Assembly: GCA_029216955.1 (NCBI GenBank)
Contig: JANAVB010023996.1
Span: forward strand, 15,290,490 to 15,354,489
Source: Iris pallida
Lineage: Eukaryota > Streptophyta > Magnoliopsida > Asparagales > Iridaceae
Length of the DNA: 64,000 nt
Direction: 5' to 3'
A model generated the notes under the pieces. That model was not told the DNA's origin and did not search any database. It saw nothing but the letters and a program-made list of their open reading frames with translations. Shown here piece by piece: positions 24,497-34,785 of the stretch. Position numbers and translations under genes: made by a program. The first letter of the stretch is position 1, and every line of letters starts with the position of its first letter.

Positions 24497-25003
24497 AAAG
24501 TTGTGAAGCGTGTTATGAGATATCTCAAGAAAACTCAGACATATGCACTTTTCTACAGCAGAGATTCGTCAGTAGTGGAAGGCTTCAGTGATGCTAGCTG
24601 GTGTTCAGATATGGAGAGCGAGTATTCCACAGGTGGATTCGTATTAGTCATGGGTGGAGCTGCTATATCGTGGAAGTCGAAGAAGCAGACTATGTTATCT
24701 CGCTCCTCCATGGAATCTGAATTCTTTGCATTGGATGCTGCTACAGATGAAGCAGAGTGGCTTCGGGAGCTCATGTATGATCTTCCGGTGGTTGGAGCTC
24801 AGATATCGATAATACCGATATACTGTGACAACCAGGCGACAGCAGCAGTGGCATCAAATGAACTCTTCAACGGAAAGAAGAGAACGGTGCGGTTGAAGCA
24901 CAGAGCAGTACACGATCTTATCAAGAGAGGTGTTATTGCAGTGATTGATGTTCGGAGTCAGGAGAACCTGGCAGATCTGTTCACAAAGGGCCTCAAGTGC
25001 TAG
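24497..25003 (+). pseudogene. Copia RNase H end of pol
   Basis: Same frame, from the TGA at 24496 to the natural-looking stop at 25003. It contains GFSDASWCSDMES, STGGFVLVMGGAAISWKSKKQ, SSMESEFFAL, YCDNQATAAVA, the KHRAVHDLI block and ADLFTKGLKC, which is the usual copia RNase H and polyprotein end. RNase H removes the RNA strand of the hybrid. About 1.1 kb of non-coding sequence follows before the 3' LTR. Confidence 0.92.
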
Positions 25004-25324
25004 TTGGTCGATGACACAGCTTGTAAAATGGGCTTGAAGGTATTCTGATAGTGTGTCTTTGTAATCCTACCATAAAGTTTTATGCTATTAGTTCAAAAAG
25101 AAATCTACTAGGCATCTAACTTTTGGTTCAAAGGAGGATCACTGACTGGAAAACTATCAGGTAACAGTAGGTACTTGTTTTCTGAAACATGGAAGGGATA
25201 CGGACCCATAACCACGGTTGTCTACTATGTATTTTCTGCAGAAAAAACAGATCCTGTGGAAGGTTGGCTTAAACGCCTTAATGAGTTCTCAGACAGAGTG
25301 AATGCCTGGTGTGCTTTACAGGAA

Positions 25325-25790
25325 GCACGGTAGAGTAGCACTACAAGGAGTGAAACTCCATGCTACAGTGGGGTGACTCCACCATGAGGTTCCCAGGTAG
25401 GGGTAATGTCTCGACTTTGCAAGCCAAGTCATAGCGGCGTAGCACCGCAAATAGGCAGGTAGCCTAATGCTGTATGACGTAATTAAAGAGTTGTAGATAG
25501 CACTACAAAGGGGAGGATGGCCCCATGTTACAGTAGTACGACACCACGATGAGGTACCCAGGTAGGGGTAAAGCCTTGGCATTGCAAGCCATGTCGTTGC
25601 GGCGTAACACCACAAGGAAGCCTTAGGCCTCACGCTGAGTAGATTGGCACTACAAAGAGGCTGAGACCTCATGCTACAGTAGTATGACACTACGATGAGG
25701 TTCCAAGGTAGGGGTAATGCCTCGGCTTCAGGCCATGTCATAGCGGCGCAGCACCGCAAGGAAGCGCAAGGCTTCATGCCATATCTCTTT
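25325..25790 (+). repeat. Three diverged tandem units (about 150-165 bp) in the copia 3' non-coding region
   Basis: Units begin near 25330, 25495 and 25640 with GTAGA-AGCACTACAA or a close variant. Each includes CAGGTAGGGGTAA, GCAAGCCA-GTC and GCGGCGTA-CACC. Inverted pairs such as CCTCAT/ATGAGG flank a CTACAGTAGTATGACACTAC core in the third unit. An open frame on the minus strand (25316-25804) is only the repeat translated and has no domain. Confidence 0.85.
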
Positions 25791-26091
25791 AATAAAGAAC
25801 TCACCTATAGTGTATAGAAAGAGATATCAGGCCGTCTCTTGAGGGTAAGCTTGTAGACGCCTAAAATTATACACTGAAACCAGGCTGGCACAAGGCCTTC
25901 AATGTGCAGCCAAAAGCACAGTTGATGTCATTATGTTAGTAGGAAGAATTGCAGTTATGGTACAGAATTCAAGGCTTAGTCCATTCTTGTATCATGCTGT
26001 TATTTAACCTATGTGGAAAGATTCAAGTCACAGCGACATCTCTCCTAATGCATGATGGGCAGTCACTATGGGGAACGCTCAACCCATATTT

Positions 26092-26108
26092 TGAGATATG
26101 TGGAGGAT
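26092..26108 (+). promoter_or_regulatory. Copia polypurine tract
   Basis: GAGATATGTGGAGGAT directly before the 3' LTR. It is purine-rich and correctly placed to prime plus-strand DNA. Confidence 0.6.
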
Positions 26109-26960
26109 TGTTGGTGTTTTTGCCTTTGGACTAGAAAAGATAGTCCCATATCGGCTACACCAAATGGTGAGTATCACAATATAATGCATTGCTTGTGTTG
26201 AGGTGTGCACATGAGGTGTAGTGGGGCACAAGTTTGTGCTATGTGGAAGTATTTTCCTAGAAGGAAAAAGGATTAAATCCAACAAGGACGCAAGTTAATT
26301 TTTGTCGTACGGACTCGGACTCGGACACGGACTCCAGGATGTCTCGTGCATGCACGGGAGTGTTCGGGGGGTAGGCGTGGACTGGCACACTTCTATGTTG
26401 ATTGTGGGATAATCTAAAATATCAAACTCTATTTTTGAGTATTGGTATTTTAGTCCCACATCGGATAGGAGAATAGGTGAAGTCTCAACTCCACTCTATA
26501 AATAGAGCCCCTTGGCCTCCTTTGAAAGATGCACCAAGAAGAGAGTTGAGGGAGTCTGTTAAGTCCAGGAAGCCCGTTCAAGTCTCAAATATTGACTTAC
26601 GAGCGTTCCAGAAGTTCTTTGTGAACTTGCTGGTTCCTGGAAGCTGTTCGTGCTCGTGTGGGGAGAATAAAGCTTTGAGCAACGGTGGTTCATTCACCCC
26701 AGCATCTCATTCTCGCCTGTCATCGCTGCTGTTGTCTTTTACAGTAACTTCTTTTTAGAAGCTCTACTGCCGATAGTTGCTTGCACAAAGTCTCTTTAGA
26801 TTTTTTGTGTATTACGTAGAATCTTTTTAGATCCTCGTAATTCAGAATCCTCCAGGATCGCTGTTGTACATCTTCTTTAAGGTGCTGTATTTGAAACATT
26901 GCGTGTACAATTGTTTCAGTTTCAGAATTTTCCATCGAAAATTGTGCCTCAGTACTAACA
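26109..26960 (+). mobile_element. Copia 3' LTR
   Basis: 852 bp, the same length as the 5' LTR. TATA box at 26497-26504. It differs from the 5' LTR at 24 positions counted by eye. Confidence 0.95.
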
Positions 26961-28204
26961 GAGCCCACACCAAGAAATCATCATCACCATTCGGCCATCC
27001 TCTCGCCATCACCATCACAGCACCGCCCCGTCTGGCCTCCCTCCACTGTCACCACCACAAACCACCCATTTACCACCACTATAGAGAAAGAAAAAAGGGG
27101 AACGAACTGCCACTCACCTGATCGGCCTTCCGTCGCCCGCCGTGACTTGCCAACATCTATATCTGGGGGTGCACCACCCTGGCACGCGCTCCTTCCGCCG
27201 CCTGGACCGGCGCTACACCGCCGATGCGCCCTAGATCTCGAGCCGGCACCGCCCCATCCTTCCCGGAGCAGCGCCACTCTACCTCGCGCTCCCACCGCCC
27301 GGCGTCGCTCCTCCAGAGCTGACGCCAGCAGCCATCTACCGTCACCGACCTCCTCCGCTGGCGCTAGCCGTCAACAGCCCACGCCCCCTTGACAAGCTCC
27401 GTCCGAAGCAGCCTCCCCTGCGTAGCCCCGTCCGGTGAACCTCCCATATGCCTCTACTTCGACGCCAGACACCATTGGTGAGCTTCCGTCTCCCTTCCCC
27501 TTTTCCGAGCTCCTCTCTCGAGGTCAATCTGTAGTAGCTCCTTTTATTATTAGGAGTTTTGGATTTAAGTGGGAATGGGGTGAGAGAAAGTAGCAGCACC
27601 TTTTCATTTTATTTCATTTTGGAATTTGAGAGTGAGTACAGAATGAACCCCCTTTCTGTTGTTGTTTATTAAGGATTTAATGCTAATGTAATTTATTAGG
27701 GGTTTGGGTAATATGGTGATTTGGGGCTGGACCTATGAGCCTTATTATTTTTAATGTGTTTTTGGGCTTCTAGAAATTCTGATAGGTGATGGGCTATTTT
27801 TGGGCTAAATTAGTATAATTATGTTCTATATAAAACTACTGTAAATTAATTAGCATTTTACCTAAATATTGTTTAGTTAAGGTTTGGGTTATGTTTCTAT
27901 TAACCAATATTTTAGTTAGTAAACTTTTTTTGGACATTTGTTAATAATTTAGTCTAACAATTTGTGGGATTTAATTACTTGGGATTATGGTTAGATACAT
28001 ATTTTCTATAGTCAATATATTAAGTGTTGTGTATAATATGTGTATACATGTTTATATTGTTACTATTTTAATATGATGATTAATGATATTATTATTTGGA
28101 GTTATATAAAAAAATATAATTATATTTCTAAATTTATTATTAAAGTTTGACTTAAAAATCATTTTGATTAGAATTTGAGATTTTAAGAATTTCCTATACT
28201 TTCA

Positions 28205-28208
<4 letters not shown>

Positions 28209-28277
<69 letters not shown>
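28209..28277. repeat. (TA)n microsatellite in element A 3' LTR
   Basis: About 34 TA units. The matching site in the 5' LTR (15240-15250) has only about five. Confidence 0.97.
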
Positions 28278-28280
<3 letters not shown>

Positions 28281-28727
28281 GTTATAAATGATTGTCTAAT
28301 AAATATACATTTTAATTACGCTTTTTTCCTAAAATCATAATCACGACTTTTATAGTCGTTTCCTATTTCTTGATTCGATTATCTTGGTGAATCCTAATGT
28401 TGGGCTTCTATATACCAAACTAGCTTATTTGGACTATTCTGGACTCGATGAGACCGTATGTGCTGTCATTTGGGACCATCTTGTGGAGCATAACATCGTA
28501 CCTATTCTATGTTGACACGTTCGTATCGTGCACGTCAACTCCAACCAAATTTAGACGAGTGCATTCTCTGAAAGTTTCCATTATTTGATTACTACGACAA
28601 TTCAAGTATTTAGATATGTTACTTATGATTCTTGACACGATGGTATACGGATTGGTATTGTTATTGGATCTTCAGTTATAGGATGTTACCTTAACTCATC
28701 ACAATGATATCGGATACTGTCCTCATT

Positions 28728-28793
28728 GGTATTGGATAATATTGGATAATATTGGATAACTCTGGAATATTGGATAATATTTGAATACATTGG
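28728..28793 (+). repeat. Degenerate ATTGGATAA repeat in element A 3' LTR
   Basis: Sister array of 15701-15766, with five or six 11-base units. Confidence 0.8.
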
Positions 28794-29793
28794 CTAGTAA
28801 CGTGTCATGGTTGGATCCATCATATCAGTCGAGGCGGAAGAAAATATTAGTTATATATGTGATCAAGAACTATCGGCAAATAGTGTAAATTATTGGCTAC
28901 TGGCTATCATATACTTCACGTATGGTTGAGCTATATTTCCTTAGTGTAAATTATTGAATCTCCCAAGCCGATCACATATCTAATTGGTATTCCAAATCAC
29001 ATTGTCTATTATAGTTTCATACTCAGTTCACCAGCTACATTGCTCTATCTTGATATGGTAGTTCCCCTTATATTACTTGCTTGCACAGATTACATTTTTA
29101 GATTTATTGTCTATCTTTTTTCATTATATTATTGCCTCAGACATGGTTTCCTCATCGTATATAGCATTTCATTTATCACTGCTTTATAGTTTCTGTCAAT
29201 TTAAATAGAACTGCTGTTAGTTTATGTACTTCGCTCCAATCCTGACTGGATAACCAACATTTTTAGGAGTTTTTATGCCCCACATACTTGGACTACATGA
29301 CGATGCTAGCTGAGACAGATTCTCGATATTCCAATTTGTCGTGAGTTGACTTCTGGGAGCTCTAGGTCGTTATTTCTTTATTTAGATTGTGTTTCTATTA
29401 TCGGATTTGTCTTCGATACATTCTTGCCATTTATAATCATTCTGGACTTTGGATTGATTCAGTGTTATTACCATCTTTTCTTATTCGCATCTGCCTTAGT
29501 CATATGTGATTGGAGTATATATTGTTATTATAGATCATTTAGATGTTGAGATAATTACTGGGTACTAGACAGCGTTCTATCGCCGATACTGCGACGTAGG
29601 CTCGGCATCGCCCACGTACTTGTGCCTGAATATCCGGGTACAGGTCGTGACAGTACTGGGCGGCGCTGGGCTTAGAGCCCACTAACCTTTATTTCTTTGT
29701 ATAAATATATATATTTATATATATTTTTTGGTTGGGCTGGGCCATGATTAGTCTCAAGCCTAAAGGATTTATCTATAGGGTTCAGCCCATATA

Positions 29794-29919
29794 GGGCACT
29801 AGCCTAGTGGTAGTACGGGGGCCACCCGAGCATAGGTCTCGGGTTCGAATCCCCCTGGACGGCCGGGTAGCCCCCCTGGGCGGCTGGATGGCTTTGGGTC
29901 ACGGCTCGGCTTGGAAAAA

Positions 29920-29972
<53 letters not shown>
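29794..29972 (+). mobile_element. tRNA-derived SINE with (AC)n tail
   Basis: Box A TAGCCTAGTGG (29800-29810) and box B GGTTCGAATCC (29842-29852) lie 42 bases apart, the internal RNA polymerase III promoter of a tRNA-type SINE. A GC-rich body follows, then CACGGCTCGGCTTGGAAAAAGG and a (CA)n tail. Possible target duplication CATATA (29788-29793 and 29973-29978), weak because the flank is repetitive. No acceptor stem closes, so it is not a tRNA gene. Confidence 0.75.
29922..29969. repeat. (AC)n microsatellite at the SINE 3' end
   Basis: 24 AC units, directly after the A-rich end of the SINE. Confidence 0.97.
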
Positions 29973-29974
<2 letters not shown>

Positions 29975-31421
29975 TATATATGTATATGTATGCTTTAATA
30001 AATTATATGTTGATAATTCTGAGTCTAGCATGTTTGGATATATTCTAAGCCTATTTATTCTCCTAAATTATTTCTCAATAATTTATAATAAATTATAGTA
30101 TTTTGGTTAATAATTTCTAAAATAGCAAATAAACGATAGTATTAATTCCTAAGTATAATTATAAGTTTATCAAATTTCTTAGAATAATCCAAGTCACTTT
30201 CATGACTAATTTCCTTTAGCATCTTTACTTTTTCGGCTTACTTGATCAATAGTAATTGTGACTAATAGTTCGTTCCATTTCTTGTGACTTCTGGACATTT
30301 ATTTCTAAATCAAACAGGATTATGGACTATTCTATTATGGACAATCTTGGACTATTCAGGCGATGAATACGCTATTGGAAGATGTGATCTTTATGACTAT
30401 GATGATGCAATCTTGAGATTTTATTATGGACTTTAGACTGATATATTCTGTGTCAACGCGTACGTGTCGCGTACGTTGACTGCAACAATAAGTACTTACA
30501 ATGAATACTCTCATTTCCTGATAGTTATATACTTCATGATTACCATGTTTCCTGTTTATCGTGTTTCCATGATTACCTTGTTCATGTTCCTTGTTGTGAT
30601 TTGAATCCATGATTGTTAGTTAAACACGAAGTACCTTAGTATATATGTAATAAAGACCCGGTATTTTTTGTTCCATGTCGAATAGCTAATCATACACGAC
30701 ACGTATAATTGAGTCGTACCAAGTAGATCCCTCAGCCCGATCACATAAAGAATGTAGTACTTCAAACACACTTACTATAGCCATGAGTCTTGCATTCATA
30801 TTGTTTATGCCACATACAATGATTTCTCTTGTCCTTATAACTTGTTTTAGCTGTCTATTTTATCTGTCGTACCATGATTATAGTTTCATGTCTCTATCCT
30901 ATCTTCTATTTCATGTTATATAGTTTCTATCATGTTATGAGTAGCGGCTCATGTTCGTATTTGCTTCTATTCTGATTGGATAACCACATTTTTAGGCGAT
31001 AACTTATAGGACTGGTGCCGTACTTACTATGGCACACCTGAGGTTCATCATGGTATACCCGAGGATACAGGAGATGCAATAGCTGACTTACCACTAGAGG
31101 ATGCTCAGATTTAGTTTGTATTTTACTCGTTGTCTGGATTATGTTGCCATAATATTTATGGGGATATACTCTATTTTGAGGATTCATGTATTTGACATTC
31201 TGGATTGGATCGCTTGTAGATATTTCTTTCTATTTCATATTTTACCTATTTGCACTTGCAATTGAGTTAGATTCTTGATATTGTGATTTATATTCTTACT
31301 ACTGGATTTGATGTCATATGGAGATTAGACAGCGTACTACCGCCGATTCTGCAGTGTAGGATAGACGTATTTTCATATATTCATGTCTAAACTTTCGGGT
31401 GCAGGTTGTGACACATTTTTA

Positions 31422-31440
31422 TGATGGCCCATCCAAGTCT
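31422..31440 (+). promoter_or_regulatory. Degraded primer-binding site of element G (tRNA-Ile-like)
   Basis: TGATGGCCCATCCAAGTCT, eight bases after the LTR end, the same offset as in element A. It differs from the L2 site at three positions. Confidence 0.55.
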
Positions 31441-31585
31441 GCTTCGTAAATTATTGCGACATCATAGTGGTACTTAGGATTAGAGTATCATTATGAGCCT
31501 GCAACAAAGTGATAGAAATAGGTATACTCAATCACAAGATAGGATTTTCACTCTGATTTGAATTTGATTATTCTGATCCATTCTG

Positions 31586-31590
<5 letters not shown>

Positions 31591-31666
<76 letters not shown>
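31591..31666. repeat. (TA)n microsatellite, left of SINE
   Basis: About 38 uninterrupted TA units ending at the T run of the minus-strand SINE. Confidence 0.97.
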
Positions 31667-31682
<16 letters not shown>

Positions 31683-31825
31683 AAACCAAGCGGCCGTGTC
31701 GAAGACACCCAGCCACCGCTTGGCCCGGGGGCCGTGGGCGAACCACCAAGCCGCCCCCGTGGGGGCTCGAACTCCGTCCGATGCCCCAAGTGCCGGTGCG
31801 CCTAGCCACTTGAGCTACAAGCGCC

Positions 31826-31830
<5 letters not shown>
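31667..31830 (-). mobile_element. tRNA-derived SINE, minus strand, lying inside (TA)n
   Basis: Read minus: TGCCGGGCGCTTG, box A TAGCTCAAGTGG (plus 31806-31817), box B GAGTTCGAGCCCC (plus 31762-31774) 43 bases further on, a GC-rich body, then CACGGCCGCTTGGTTT and a 16-base A tail. The 3' part resembles the SINE at 29794 (CACGGC-CGGCTTGG). (TA)n lies on both sides, so it probably inserted into the tract, or its duplication was TA-rich. It would be transcribed by RNA polymerase III and moved by a LINE. Confidence 0.85.
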
Positions 31831-31887
<57 letters not shown>

Positions 31888-31929
31888 TTTTTTATTTATT
31901 ATTTATTTATTTATTTATTTTTTTAATTA

Positions 31930-32028
<99 letters not shown>

Positions 32029-32051
32029 TTATTTATTTATTTATTTAATTA

Positions 32052-32134
<83 letters not shown>

Positions 32135-32135
32135 A

Positions 32136-32228
<93 letters not shown>

Positions 32229-32244
32229 ATATATATTTTAATTA

Positions 32245-32314
<70 letters not shown>
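31831..32314. repeat. Composite array: (TA)n blocks separated by TTTAATTAAG spacers
   Basis: Six or so (TA)n blocks of 15-45 units alternate with short spacers. The first spacers contain runs of TTTA/ATTT, and most contain TTTAATTAAG or ATTTTAATTAA. The last block ends ATCTTAATTAATTA. TTAATTAA is a palindrome, as is (TA)n. Confidence 0.95.
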
Positions 32315-32316
<2 letters not shown>

Positions 32317-32398
32317 TAATTAATTATTGTCCTTCTTGAATAAAATCTTGTATGTGCCATGTTTAGGATTTTTTGTTAATTCTATCATATTTTCCAGA

Positions 32399-32408
32399 AT
32401 GCTGCCCA
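32399..32408 (+). pseudogene. Element G gag, first codons before the L2 insertion
   Basis: An ATG at 32399 is followed seven bases later by the L2 element. Beyond L2 the sequence continues at 43144 in a basic, arginine-rich frame typical of a gypsy gag start. The ATG assignment is an inference from this continuity. Confidence 0.5.
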
Positions 32409-33411
32409 TGTAATATTCCTATTTTTGAAGTACATATTTGGCCGCATTATTGTATTTGGAGGATTTTAATTTTTGGGGTATTTTTGAAATTTTTATTATT
32501 TTCTTGGAGGTAATTTTATCCTCATTATTATTATTATTATTAATTTTTTGTTCCTAATCTACCCTCCAAAATATCTACTCCCCCTATCTCTTGTCATTTC
32601 ACTCCCTCACATCATCCCTCTCTCCTCCCTCACCTTTCCTACTCTCACCTACCCCTCCCTCACTTTCTCCTTACAAGAGACACCCCCACCCCCAATTCCT
32701 CTCTCTCTCCAGCTCAATTCTCTCTCTTCACTCTCTCTCTCTCCCGATCCCTCTCTCCCCTCACTGGACCAGCCCCTCTCTCCTCCCTCTCGGCCTCCTC
32801 CCCATGGCTGCGGCCGCCACCCACCACTGGAGTCGCCGCCACCACTTCAGCCACCACCGCCATGGCGACCACCCCCATCGTCGTCGTCGCCTCCCTCGCC
32901 ACCATCGCCTCCATCTTCGGCCGCCTCCGCCGCCCTCACCCACGAGCGCCGCCTCCCTCCGCTGTGGTCGCCCCACCTCCAGCCGCGACCACCGCCACCA
33001 GCATCATCGAGGACCTCGCCTCCAGCCCCATGGCCTCCGCCCCCTTCTCCTTCCTCCTCTCGCCGTGGCGTGGACCGCTGCCGCGAGCCACCTCCAGCGT
33101 CGCCCCCTTCAGCCACCAGCACCACCACCACTGTCAGGGCCTCCGGCCCCCTGCCGCTGTTCCCGTCTTCTCCGGCCCCCAGCACCACCTCCGTCGATGC
33201 CAGCGCCGCCATCTCCCCTGTCTCTTGGCGCAGCCGCTGCCGCCGCCGTCCTTTCTCCACCGCGGGGCCGACCCGACCTAGCCGAGCACCCCCTTGGTGA
33301 GCTCCTTCTCCCCTATCCCTCTGTCCCCCTCCGCCGGTGGTCTGACCCGACCATGGCCGAGCTCCTCCACACCCTCTCTCTTCCTCCATTAGGCTGTGAG
33401 CTCCTCGGGGA

Positions 33412-34060
33412 GTGAGCCCCTCGATCGGTATGCCTCGGGCAGCGTGCTGCCTCGAGCAGTGCGCTGCCTTGTACAGCGTGTCACCTCGGGCAGTGCACCT
33501 TCGGTTGGTACGCTTCCTCGTTCCTCGTATTTTCGGGTTATGTGCACCTCGGTGTACGTATCACCTCATTTTACGTGTACCTCGGTCTACGTAGCAGCCT
33601 AGGGCAGCGGGACACCTCGAGCCCCGCACTGCCTTGGGCACCGTGCCATCTTGATTTGAGCGTTGTCTCGATTTTCGTACCCCGGCCTTTGTGCCCACCT
33701 CAGTTGCGTGCACACCTCGATTTGCATGCCGCATTGGACTCCGTACCGTATCGATTTGCGTGCACACCTCGATTTGTGTACCGCATCGATTTACGTGCTC
33801 CTTGGACTCTGAGTCGTCTCGATTCGCGTGTACGTCTCGATTTGCGTGTCGTATGATTCGTAGACCATTCTGATATTCATGATTTTCTCGATCTACGTGT
33901 ACGTCTCGATTTACGTGCACGTATTTCCCGTTTATCTCGATATTCGTGTCATCTCGATTCTCGTACGCATCTCGATATACGTGCGTGTCTCGGTTTGCAT
34001 GCCCGTATCAGTCTACGTGCCTCGGTTTCCGTGCCAGATCCCTGCACTGCTTGCGGGACC
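33412..34060 (+). repeat. Degenerate CTCGATTTGCGTG-type short tandem array in L2 5' LTR
   Basis: About 30 loose units of roughly 15-25 bases. The early units are CCTCGG-CAGCGTG variants. The later ones are CTCGATTTACGTG or CTCGATTCGCGTGTACGT variants. The sister array is 39451-40068. Confidence 0.8.
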
Positions 34061-34597
34061 CACACGGTATAGCCTCCTGCCATCCCCGGTGATTTCTCCT
34101 ATTATTTTTTTGTTTGGTGCTAATGATTGTTTATTGTGTGTTCTGAGGATCTCGATTGGCGTGCTAGCTTGGATCGCGACTGTCGAAGACTTGCTTACCT
34201 AGCTGAGCCCTCTAGGCAAGTATCCCTTGCTCATCGACGGCTCTTGCCCTCTCTCCTGGATCTTATTTCATTTAATTAATTTGTACTTGTAAATTTTATA
34301 ACCATGATTAGTGTAGCCTAGTAGTAGAACTGCCATGATAACCTAGACTAGCTTGGTCCGATACTGGGATAGACCGTATCGGGCGACTCGGATGGGTCAT
34401 CCATACCTCCGAGGACACGAGCATGACTCACTTGTACGGATTGTCCCCATGTGTCCCGTGTCCGACTCGCGGTCGGGTAGCGGCTTGGCTAACTTTATTT
34501 GTGGCAGTGATTGTGCTTGGGTTAGGGATTTATGGGCATGTGTTGTGGTGCGCCCTGCGAGGCGGTTGTTTTATTATTATGCATGTTGGCTTGGCGC

Positions 34598-34785
34598 CCA
34601 GTACGCATTGTAGTGCTGCTAGAGGCCGAGACATTAGTGGTCTCGGGTTCGATTGATTTCCTAGTACGCCTCGTAGCGCTGCTGGAGGCCGGGACTTAGT
34701 GTTCTCGGCTATCGATTTGTTCCCAGTACGCATTGTAGTGCTGCTGGTAGCTGAGACCTAGTGTTCTCAGTCTGCGATTCTGCGA
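34598..34785 (+). repeat. Three tandem 62/63-bp hairpin units in L2 5' LTR
   Basis: Units begin at 34598, 34661 and 34723 with CCAGTACGCATTGTAGTGCT or a close variant. Each holds a short stem: CCGAGAC/GTCTCGG in unit 1 (34626-34632 and 34640-34646) and CTGAGA/TCTCAG in unit 3 (34751-34756 and 34765-34770). Confidence 0.85.

Larger units (their letters stand above)
20260..26960 (+). mobile_element. Ty1/copia retrotransposon, complete structure, nested in element A
   Basis: 6701 bp. The two LTRs are 852 bp each, begin TGTTGGTGTTTTTGCC and end CACTAACA or TACTAACA. The duplication GAGCC (20255-20259 and 26961-26965) flanks it, and A's other LTR shows the empty site region. I counted 24 mismatches between the LTRs, 19 of them transitions, which is 2.8%. 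Domain order gag, protease, integrase, reverse transcriptase, RNase H identifies Ty1/copia. All coding parts share one frame, broken by three stops. Confidence 0.95.
5391..29652 (+). mobile_element. Element A: complete non-autonomous LTR retrotransposon carrying two nested elements
   Basis: Two LTRs start TGTAACCTCCGTTAACCG (5391 and 19319) and end in GTGACA (16619 and 29652). The whole is flanked by the 5-bp duplication GTACT (5386-5390 and 29653-29657). The plus orientation is set by a polypurine tract AAGGAGGGTAGAT just before the second LTR. Without its nested insertions the element would be about 9.9 kb, with 3.56- and 3.63-kb LTRs and a 2.7-kb interior. The interior shows no gag-pol, so it fits a large retrotransposon derivative (LARD). 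Confidence 0.9.
19319..29652 (+). mobile_element. Element A, 3' LTR (interrupted by a copia element)
   Basis: The LTR runs 19319-20259 and 26966-29652 after removing the copia element and one GAGCC. It aligns with the 5' LTR. It is about 70 bp longer, mostly from a (TA)n expansion at 28209-28277. The island-end motif ATTG-GTGAGC is conserved at 27474-27483. It ends CAGGTCGTGACA at 29652. Confidence 0.9.
29653..31413 (+). mobile_element. Element G 5' LTR, second part
   Basis: Resumes after element A with the repeated GTACT. It continues with AT-rich sequence and ends GGGTGCAGGTTGTGACA at 31413. Several blocks (for example TGTCAACGCGTACGTGTCGCG near 30451 and CAGCGTACTACCGCCGATTCTGCAG near 31330) resemble the matching parts of element A's LTR, so G and A are related families. 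A SINE sits at 29794. No coding sequence is seen. Confidence 0.75.
31414..32398 (+). other. Element G leader region, swollen by (TA)n tracts and a SINE
   Basis: Lies between G's 5' LTR and its gag ATG (32399). It starts with a degraded tRNA-Ile-like primer site (31422-31440). About 150 bases of unique leader come next. The rest is (TA)n tracts with one minus-strand SINE, then about 85 bases of unique leader. Confidence 0.65.

Noticed and set aside
25316..25804. 162-residue minus-strand open frame in the copia element
   Set aside because: It is the translation of the three tandem units on the wrong strand, with no domain.
29794..29866. Possible tRNA gene
   Set aside because: Boxes A and B are good, but no acceptor or anticodon stem forms and a SINE body and tail follow.
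32548..33415. Two overlapping 250- and 274-residue open frames in the L2 LTR, also open in the sister LTR
   Set aside because: Three frames and the opposite strand are all open over the same GC-rich island. The translations are Pro/Ser/His-rich low complexity with no domain. Openness is explained by composition and by the recent duplication of the LTR.
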